From: an uncultured Coriobacteriaceae bacterium
GTDB taxonomy: Bacteria > Actinomycetota > Coriobacteriia > Coriobacteriales > Atopobiaceae
Direction of reading: 5' to 3'
DNA length: 19,421 nucleotides
Assembly (NCBI GenBank): GCA_900544655.1
Contig: UQWE01000010.1
Coordinates: 1-19,421 of the forward strand
In this document: positions 13,567 to 19,421 of the stretch, one piece after another
Layout of the letters: every line of letters begins with the position of its first letter
Numbering within the stretch: the stretch's first letter is position 1
Notes under the pieces: generated by a model
Seen by the model: only the letters and a program-made list of their open reading frames with translations
Told to the model about the DNA's origin: nothing
Database searches by the model: none
Position numbers and translations under genes: made by a program

Positions 13567-15198
13567 ATGCCTCGCTTCAAGTATCCTGAGTCGGATGACG
13601 GTCAGCGTCATTCCGCTTCGAGTGGTTCGGGCTCGCATTTCAAGAACCGGTCTTCCGCGGAGCGTCAGCCTGCCGTTCAGCCGGATTCCCACGGGGACGC
13701 TCCGGCGAATCCCTATGCCGCCGGCCATGCTGAGTCGCCCAACGCCACAGGCCACGCCGTGGCTCCCGTCCCCGCTGATCAGACGCAGCGCGCGCCCCAG
13801 GCTGGCGCCTATGTTCCGCCGGCAACCAACCCCTATGCCGCGGGTGACCCGTACGCCTCGCCCTACCAGGCGTCATACGAGGACAATCCCTATGCTTCCG
13901 GCCCCTCCACGGGCGCGGTCGAGATGGGCCATGAGCAGGTGGGGTCGCGCTCCCGTGACGGACGTCGCCACAGGAACACCGCCGGCCAGGGCGTTCCGGG
14001 CGCCCCACGCAAGCGCCGCCGCCGTGTGCCGGCGATCATCGTCGTCCTTCTCGTCCTTGCCGTTCTTGGCGGAGGCGGGGCCTATCTCTACTTCAACCCG
14101 CCCATCTATCGCGTCAACGTCAACGGCACGGATCGCATGGTGCGTGCTGGCTCCACGCTTCAGGACGTCGTCGACGAGGGCTTTGCCTCGCCCACGGCCG
14201 GTGACCTTATCGCCGTTGATGGCTCCGTCTGCAAGGAGGGCGGCGGTGACCCCTTCGAGGCGACCGTCAATGGCACGGAGACCGCGGATCCCAAGACGGT
14301 GGTCCCGCGTCATGCCGTCGTTCAGATCAATGACGGCAACGACGCTGACGAGGAGTGCACTGAGACCACGGAGACCCTCCCTCATGGAGAGGGTGGCGAG
14401 GACATGAGCTCGTTTAACCTGTATTGGGCGGGCTCGATGCATGTGTACTCGAACGGCGAGGATGGCGAGCAAGTAACGAGGACTGGTAACGTCTCTGGTA
14501 TCTCGGTCACCGAGGTCACGAAGCAACCCGTTGACGCCGGCTACCACGTTTACACGACGAACACCAATGGCGACAAAGTCATCGCGCTGACGTTTGACGA
14601 TGGTCCCTGGCCCGGTACCACCTCGGAGATCCTCGACGTTCTCAAGGAGAATGACACGCACGCCACGTTCTTCGAGATTGGTAACCAGGTCGCGGAAAAC
14701 GCGGACGTCGTGAAGCGCATCCATGACGAGGGAAACCAGATCGCCACGCACACGTGGGATCACGCGAGCGGCTCCGGTGGCGGTGTTGACCTTACGAAGA
14801 TGAGCGCTGACGAGCAGATTCAGGAGGTCGACAAGGGCTTCCAGGCCATCGAAGACGTGCTTGGGACCTCGGTCACACGCATCATGCGCGCGCCGGGCGG
14901 CAACTATCACGCCACGAGCAGCGGCAACATCATCACTAACCTCGCCGATCACGTCACGGCCGAGATTGGCTGGGACGTCGATACGGAGGACTGGCGTCGT
15001 CCGGGAGCTCAGGCCATTGCGGACAGAATCATGTCCGTCAAGCCAGGAGACGTCGTTCTCATGCACGATGGCGGCGGCGATCGCTCTCAGACTGTCGAGG
15101 CGCTCAAGATTGCGCTTCCGCAGCTCAAGGCTCAGGGATATCGCTTCGTTACCATTGACGAGCTTATGAGCTCGTATGGCATGTCGAGCAACGACTAA
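13567..15198 (+). CDS. Membrane-anchored polysaccharide deacetylase (NodB domain, CE4)
   Basis: A 543-residue protein in four parts. Residues 1-150 are a disordered Pro/Ala/Tyr tail with four NPYA or DPYA-type repeats (49, 89, 94, 107) ending in a basic RKRRRR patch. A membrane helix lies at 155-175. Residues 177-330 form an outer region; its VNVNGTDRMVRAGSTLQDVVDE segment resembles beta-grasp DUF348-like domains (inference). The NodB domain has every catalytic motif: TFDDGP (D344, D345), H395 and H399 in HTWDH, RAPGGNY (441-447), DWRRPG (475-480) and LMHDGG (H500). Such CE4 enzymes remove acetyl groups from peptidoglycan or other N-acetylated glycans outside the cell; lysozyme resistance or wall remodelling is likely. 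AAGGAGG at 13554-13560 sets the start. It is monocistronic or read through into nth. Confidence 0.93.
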   Translation: MPRFKYPESDDGQRHSASSGSGSHFKNRSSAERQPAVQPDSHGDAPANPYAAGHAESPNATGHAVAPVPADQTQRAPQAGAYVPPATNPYAAGDPYASPYQASYEDNPYASGPSTGAVEMGHEQVGSRSRDGRRHRNTAGQGVPGAPRKRRRRVPAIIVVLLVLAVLGGGGAYLYFNPPIYRVNVNGTDRMVRAGSTLQDVVDEGFASPTAGDLIAVDGSVCKEGGGDPFEATVNGTETADPKTVVPRHAVVQINDGNDADEECTETTETLPHGEGGEDMSSFNLYWAGSMHVYSNGEDGEQVTRTGNVSGISVTEVTKQPVDAGYHVYTTNTNGDKVIALTFDDGPWPGTTSEILDVLKENDTHATFFEIGNQVAENADVVKRIHDEGNQIATHTWDHASGSGGGVDLTKMSADEQIQEVDKGFQAIEDVLGTSVTRIMRAPGGNYHATSSGNIITNLADHVTAEIGWDVDTEDWRRPGAQAIADRIMSVKPGDVVLMHDGGGDRSQTVEALKIALPQLKAQGYRFVTIDELMSSYGMSSND

Positions 15199-15217
15199 CG
15201 CTTACGGTTGAATATCG

Positions 15218-15250
15218 CGGGCCCCAGGCATGGCTTGGGGCCCGTTTTGT
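15218..15250 (+). terminator. Intrinsic terminator between the deacetylase gene and nth
   Basis: Nine-base perfect stem CGGGCCCCA (15218-15226) / TGGGGCCCG (15236-15244), extendable inward by about three pairs including one G-T, followed by TTTTGT (15245-15250). It ends only three bases before the nth ribosome site. Confidence 0.88.
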
Positions 15251-15264
15251 CTAGGGGAGGGTTT

Positions 15265-15927
15265 ATGCCGCGCGAGACGAACGCCGCCAAGCGGGCGCGC
15301 GCAATCGAGTTCTGCGACCGTCTGGGGGAGATGTACGGGCCCGTCGAGTGCTTCCTCGACCACGGGAGCCCCTATCGCCTCGCCATATCCGTGTTGCTCT
15401 CCGCCCAGACGACGGACGCACAGGTCAACAAGGTGACGCCAGAGCTGTTTCGTCGCTGGCCCTCGCCCGAGGCCCTTGCTGCCGCCTCGCCGGAGGAGGT
15501 CGCCGAGGTCATCCGCAGCCTGGGCTTCTACAAGAGCAAGGCGAGGCACGCCGTCGAGGCCGCGCAGATGATCGTGAGCGACTATGGCGGAGAGGTTCCG
15601 CACACGATGGCCGAGCTCACGCGTCTGCCAGGCGTGGGGCGCAAGACCGCCAACATCGTCCTTAACGTGAGCTTCGGCGTCGTCGAGGGAATTGCGGTGG
15701 ACACGCATGTGAATCGCATCGCGCACAGGCTCGCGCTGAGTCCCAAGACGCACGAGAAGGAGCCGCTCAAGACCGAGCAGGACCTGCTCAAGCTGCTGCC
15801 GCGCGAGTATTGGCGCGACGTCAACCACCAGTGGATTCGCTTCGGACGTGAGGTTTGCAGTGCCAAGGTCCCGCGCTGCGCCGAGTGTCCCATGGCGGAT
15901 ATCTGCCCGAGCGTCGGGAAGTGCTAG
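15265..15927 (+). CDS. nth: Endonuclease III (DNA glycosylase/AP lyase)
   Basis: A 220-residue base-excision repair enzyme removing oxidised pyrimidines and cutting at abasic sites. It has the helix-hairpin-helix LPGVGRKTA (121-129) with catalytic K127, VDTHVNR with catalytic D146, and the iron-sulfur cluster ligands C198, C205, C208 and C214 in the exact C-x6-C-x2-C-x5-C spacing. The length is normal for the family. The start at 15265 has AGGGGAGGG at 15253-15261; an in-frame TTG at 15208 would start inside the terminator region and is rejected. A strong terminator abuts the ribosome site and no promoter is evident in the 66-base gap, so expression may depend on read-through or an unseen promoter inside the deacetylase gene. 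polA follows 159 bases downstream. Confidence 0.95.
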   Translation: MPRETNAAKRARAIEFCDRLGEMYGPVECFLDHGSPYRLAISVLLSAQTTDAQVNKVTPELFRRWPSPEALAAASPEEVAEVIRSLGFYKSKARHAVEAAQMIVSDYGGEVPHTMAELTRLPGVGRKTANIVLNVSFGVVEGIAVDTHVNRIAHRLALSPKTHEKEPLKTEQDLLKLLPREYWRDVNHQWIRFGREVCSAKVPRCAECPMADICPSVGKC

Positions 15928-16047
15928 CCGCCTCGAACGCGTGACGTGCGGATCACGCCGGGCCGTGGGGTGCTGGCAGTTCGGGCTCGGGCGCGTCGGG
16001 TTGATGTGGCTCGGATGTCGAATCGTCCGCGCGTCAGGGTTCCCACG

Positions 16048-16053
16048 TACAAT
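16048..16053 (+). promoter_or_regulatory. Possible -10 box for polA
   Basis: TACAAT (16048-16053) matches the -10 consensus in five of six bases, 33 bases before the polA start. There is no clear -35 at the right spacing. Confidence 0.4.
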
Positions 16054-16086
16054 GGACGGCGGACAACACGAGTGAGGGAGACGCCG

Positions 16087-18867
16087 ATGACGACTGAGAA
16101 CATGGCCGAGAAGAACATGGCAACTGCATCCATGCCTGAGGGCGCCGAGACCGCCGCACCCGCGCCTGAATCCACCGCGCCCGACGCCTCCGAGCGCCGC
16201 GTCATCGCCGTTATCGACGGCAACTCGCTCATGCACCGCGCGTTCCACGCCATCCCGCCCACGATGACCGCGCCCGACGGCCGACCCACCAACGCCATCT
16301 TCGGCTTCGTGTCGATGTTCGTGAAGCTCGTCGAGAGCTTCCGCCCCAATGGCGTGATCTGCGCGTTTGACAAGGGCAAGCCGCGCGTGCGCATGGAGAT
16401 GCTCCCGCAGTACAAGGCTCAGCGTCCGCCGATGGATCCGGTCCTGCACGAGCAGTTCCCCATGGTCAAGAATCTGTTGCGCTCGATGGACGTTCCCGTG
16501 GCGGAGCTCGAGGGCTGGGAGGGCGATGACATCCTCGGCACGCTCGCTCGCCGTGGCGAAGCCGCCGGCTATGACATGTACCTTGTCACGGGCGACCGCG
16601 ACATGTACCAGCTGGTCACGGAACACGTGAACGTCGTCTCCACGCGCAAGGGCGTCTCAGACGTGAACATCATGACGCCGGAGAGCGTCGACGACCTCTA
16701 TCACGGCATCACGCCGGAGCTCGTTCCGGATTTCTACGGCCTCAAGGGCGATACCTCGGACAACATTCCCGGCGTGCCGGGTATCGGCCCCAAGAAGGCA
16801 AGTGCGCTCATCTGTCAGTACGGTAGCCTGGACGAGGTCATCGCCCATGCGGACGAGATTAAGGGCAAGATGGGCGAGAACCTCCGCGCGCACATCGACG
16901 ACGCCCTGCTCAGCCGCAAGGTCGCGACCATTCGCACGGATGCGCCTATCGAGCTCGATCTGTCTACGGCGAAGTTCCCCACGTTTGACGTCGAGACAGT
17001 CCGCGCCGCCATGGGCGAGCTGGGCTTTACGGGTATGACGAGCCGCGTCCTCGCCCTTGCAACGGCGGAGGCCGACGCCGCAGCGGCGGCGAAGCCCGCG
17101 TTCGAGCTGCCGAAGGTCCTCTCGGGCTCCACGCTCGAGGAAGCGCTTCGCGATGCCGATGAGGCGGGGGAGTGGGTCGGTCTCGCCCTCGGCGAGGCCC
17201 CCGCGCAGACGACGCTGTTCGATCCCGCACCTGAGCTCGTGGTTTGGGCGAGCTGCGAGGCTGGCATGGGCAAGCTCGAGGGCGACGCGGCTTCCGCGCT
17301 GCTCGTCTGCGCGCTCGAGGGGTGGCGCGTCGCTTCGGGTGACGTGAAGGCCCTCATGCATGCCGTCTACCCGAGCGATTCCTCGGTTGCGCCGGCGACG
17401 GACGAGGATGGCCGCTCCTTCGATCCCGCCCTTTGCAACCCGGCCAACCTCTTCGACACGGGCGTGGCCACCTACCTCCTCGATTCCTCCAAGGGTTCAT
17501 ATCCCGTGGCAGAGGTGGCCGAGCGCTATCTCGAGGGAGAGTTGCCCGAGGCGACCGACGCCGTTCCCACCTCCGCCATCGCAGCTACGGCGAGTCGCGT
17601 GCTCGTGCCCGTCCTGCGCGAGGCGCTTGAGCGTGACGGCTCTGCCCAGCTGATGGACCAGATGGAGATGCCGCTCGTGGGTGTACTCGCGCGCATGGAG
17701 CGCATGGGCCTCGCCGTTGACCCCGAGGTCCTTGCCGCCCAATCGCGCGAGCTGGGAGCGGACATCGAGGAGAGCCGCCAGAAGATCTTTGCCGCCGCCG
17801 GTCGCGAGTTCAACGTCGATAGTCCCATGCAGCTCTCCGGTGTGCTTTTTGATGACCTGGGGCTACCCACGGCGGGTCTCAAGAAGACCCAGCGTGGCTA
17901 CTATTCCACCAACGCCAAGGTCCTCGAGGACCTCGCCCGCACGAACGACGTGGTTGCCGAGGTGCTCGCTTACCGCGAGAAGGCCAAGATCAAGAGCACC
18001 TATCTCGACGCCCTGCCAGAGCTCATCGCGGGTGACGGTCGCATTCACACCAGCCTCAACCAGACGGTTACGGCGACGGGACGCCTTTCGAGCTCAAACC
18101 CCAACCTGCAGAACATCCCGACTCGCTCCGAGCTGGGGCATCGCGTGCGAACGGCCTTCAAGGTGGCTCCGGGCAGCGTGTTCCTCGCGTGCGATTACTC
18201 GCAGATCGAGCTGCGCCTGCTCGCACACCTCTCTGGCGACGAACATCTCATCGAGGCCTTCTGCGAGGGCGAGGACTTCCATGCCGAGACGGCCGCCCGT
18301 GTCTTTGGCGTGCCCGTGTCCGAGGTCACGCCCGTGATGCGCAGTCGCGCTAAGGCTGTGAACTTTGGCATCGTCTACGGACAACAGGCCTACGGCCTCT
18401 CCACGTCGCTTGGTATCTCGCGCGCGGAGGCGCAGGAGATGATCGACCGCTACTTCGCGGCTTATCCCGGCGTGCGCCGTTACCTTGACGAGACCGTCGC
18501 GCTTGCCAAACGCAATGTCTGGGCGTCCACGATGTACGGTCGCAAGCGCCACGTTCCGGACATCTTGGCGCGTAATGCCAACCTACGCAACTTTGGCGAG
18601 CGTACGGCGATGAACCACCCCATGCAGGGCACCGCGGCAGACATCATCAAGCTCGCGATGGTCGCGGTCGACGCGCGCATGCGTGAGGAGGGGATGACGA
18701 GCAAGCTCGTCCTCCAGATTCACGACGAGCTTGACTTCGAGGTGCCGGAGACCGAGCTCGAGGCTATGAGCGCGCTCGTCAAGGAGACCATGGAGGGCGT
18801 GGTGACGCTGAGCGTCCCGTTGGTGGCCGAGGTTTCCTACGGTGAGGATTGGGCGGCCGCGAAGTAG
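16087..18867 (+). CDS. polA: DNA polymerase I, with degenerate 3'-5' exonuclease domain
   Basis: A 926-residue repair and Okazaki-fragment polymerase. An Ala/Pro/Met-rich tail (1-37) precedes the 5'-3' exonuclease domain: VIDGNS (D44), EGDDILG (D147, D148), GDRD (D170, D172) and KGDTSDNIPGVPGIGPKKA (D222, D225). The middle domain (about 330-560) keeps the 3'-5' exonuclease frame but not its metal ligands: the DTE triad is replaced near 366-370 by LALGE and the YxxxD motif is lost; only D457 in LFDTGVATYLL remains. The polymerase domain is intact: CDYSQIE (D703), R752/K756/F760/Y764 in the O helix, and HDE at 879-881. It is therefore predicted to lack proofreading, as in mycobacterial PolA. 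GAGGGAG at 16074-16080 sets the start. nth lies upstream and rnhA downstream. Confidence 0.96.
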   Translation: MTTENMAEKNMATASMPEGAETAAPAPESTAPDASERRVIAVIDGNSLMHRAFHAIPPTMTAPDGRPTNAIFGFVSMFVKLVESFRPNGVICAFDKGKPRVRMEMLPQYKAQRPPMDPVLHEQFPMVKNLLRSMDVPVAELEGWEGDDILGTLARRGEAAGYDMYLVTGDRDMYQLVTEHVNVVSTRKGVSDVNIMTPESVDDLYHGITPELVPDFYGLKGDTSDNIPGVPGIGPKKASALICQYGSLDEVIAHADEIKGKMGENLRAHIDDALLSRKVATIRTDAPIELDLSTAKFPTFDVETVRAAMGELGFTGMTSRVLALATAEADAAAAAKPAFELPKVLSGSTLEEALRDADEAGEWVGLALGEAPAQTTLFDPAPELVVWASCEAGMGKLEGDAASALLVCALEGWRVASGDVKALMHAVYPSDSSVAPATDEDGRSFDPALCNPANLFDTGVATYLLDSSKGSYPVAEVAERYLEGELPEATDAVPTSAIAATASRVLVPVLREALERDGSAQLMDQMEMPLVGVLARMERMGLAVDPEVLAAQSRELGADIEESRQKIFAAAGREFNVDSPMQLSGVLFDDLGLPTAGLKKTQRGYYSTNAKVLEDLARTNDVVAEVLAYREKAKIKSTYLDALPELIAGDGRIHTSLNQTVTATGRLSSSNPNLQNIPTRSELGHRVRTAFKVAPGSVFLACDYSQIELRLLAHLSGDEHLIEAFCEGEDFHAETAARVFGVPVSEVTPVMRSRAKAVNFGIVYGQQAYGLSTSLGISRAEAQEMIDRYFAAYPGVRRYLDETVALAKRNVWASTMYGRKRHVPDILARNANLRNFGERTAMNHPMQGTAADIIKLAMVAVDARMREEGMTSKLVLQIHDELDFEVPETELEAMSALVKETMEGVVTLSVPLVAEVSYGEDWAAAK

Positions 18868-18877
18868 TCGTGGTGCT

Positions 18878-18959
18878 CGGGTGGCGATAGCCGTTGCCGC
18901 CGCGAGGAGCGCGATTCCCGGGTGGCGACGGACGTTGCCGCAGCGAGGCACGCATGGCG
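18878..18959. repeat. 41-base imperfect tandem repeat between polA and rnhA
   Basis: Units 18878-18918 and 18919-18959 match at 30 of 41 positions and both start CGGGTGGCGA; the core CGTTGCCGC-x-GCGAGG is shared. They begin ten bases after the polA stop and fill most of the 131-base gap before rnhA. Confidence 0.7.
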
Positions 18960-18998
18960 CCAGTCGGCGTATTCAGTCAACGGACGCGAGGGGAGCTT

Positions 18999-19421
18999 AT
19001 GAGGGTCGTTATTTATACGGATGGTTCTAGCAGGGGCAATCCTGGTCCTGGTGGCTATGGGGCGGTGCTGCGCTATACCGATCCGGCGGGCGTCCTTCAC
19101 GAGCGCGAACTCTCGCAGGGCTATGCGCGCACCACGAACAACCGCATGGAGCTTATGGCTGCCATCGCTGCGCTCGAGGCGCTCAAGCGTCCGTGCGAGG
19201 TGGAGGTCCACAGCGACTCACAATACGTCGTGAACGCGTTCAACCAGCATTGGGTCGATGGCTGGCAGCGCCGCGGATGGAAGAACGCTAAGAAGGAGCC
19301 GGTGAAGAACCCGGACCTCTGGAAGCGCCTGATCGCGGCTGCCAGGCCCCATGACGTGCGCTGGGTATGGGTCCGCGGGCACGCGGGCGCCGAGCTCAAC
19401 GAGCGCTGCGACCAGCTTGCC
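18999..19421 (+). CDS. rnhA: Ribonuclease HI (3' end beyond the window)
   Basis: The first 141 residues of an RNase H1, which cuts the RNA strand of RNA-DNA hybrids in primers and R-loops. Catalytic residues are all visible: D8 in YTDGS, E51 in NNRMELMA, D73 in HSDSQYV, and H128 and D138 in GHAGAELNERCDQLA. The handle segment WVDGWQRRGWKNAKKEPVKN, basic and Trp-rich, matches the E. coli type. About 10-20 residues are expected past the window end. The start at 18999 has AGGGGAG just upstream. It follows polA on the same strand, and the two enzymes act together in primer removal; cotranscription is plausible as no terminator is seen between them. Confidence 0.93.
   Translation, partial: MRVVIYTDGSSRGNPGPGGYGAVLRYTDPAGVLHERELSQGYARTTNNRMELMAAIAALEALKRPCEVEVHSDSQYVVNAFNQHWVDGWQRRGWKNAKKEPVKNPDLWKRLIAAARPHDVRWVWVRGHAGAELNERCDQLA

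Noticed and set aside
15202..16626. Open frame of 474 codons antisense to nth and polA
   Set aside because: Overlaps two well-supported genes on the other strand and shows no family features.

Overview
The window is high-GC, gene-dense bacterial DNA with Shine-Dalgarno-led genes. Its gene set is a type III glutamine synthetase, a UMF1-type transporter, an MntP manganese exporter, a PolA that has lost its proofreading residues, a zinc-dependent phospholipase C relative and a MacB/LolCDE-like ABC protein with a giant ectodomain. Together with the codon bias, this points to Actinomycetota, most likely class Coriobacteriia (Olsenella/Collinsella/Atopobium relatives). That placement is inference; there is no rRNA or other decisive marker.

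Layout. A 1,081-residue ABC ATPase-permease fusion (84-3329, +) converges on a membrane-anchored endonuclease/exonuclease/phosphatase-family protein (3392-4417, -). Divergent from the latter is a small helical protein of unknown function (4568-4987, +). Two minus-strand genes follow: a GNAT acetyltransferase (5183-5686) and, upstream of it, a zinc-dependent phospholipase C family gene split by a frameshift (5822-6815). A divergent regulatory region with two tight palindromes (6816-7087) leads into plus-strand membrane genes: a UMF1-family MFS transporter (7088-8350), mntP (8551-9129) and an HdeD/DUF308 protein (9369-9908). Between the transporter and mntP lies a strong terminator hairpin overlapped by a possible 10-codon leader peptide. 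serB (10007-10678, -) is separated from glnN (11210-13297, +) by 531 gene-free bases, the longest such stretch here, holding candidate promoters, dyads and a 15-codon mini-ORF. Then come a membrane-anchored polysaccharide deacetylase (13567-15198, +), nth (15265-15927, +), polA (16087-18867, +) and the start of rnhA (18999 to window end, +).

How the genes work together. nth, polA and rnhA form a same-strand DNA-repair and replication-maintenance cluster: base excision, gap filling with flap removal, and RNA-primer or R-loop removal. glnN supplies ammonium assimilation and serB the last step of serine synthesis. The deacetylase, the ABC protein and the HdeD protein act at the envelope.

No CRISPR array, tRNA, rRNA, insertion sequence, prophage or obvious defence system was seen. 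The most unusual items are the frameshifted phospholipase-family gene (a G8 tract and a 37-base imperfect repeat both sit at the break), the mntP leader/attenuator arrangement, the long structured region before glnN, and several short tandem repeats placed just after stop codons or in promoter regions.
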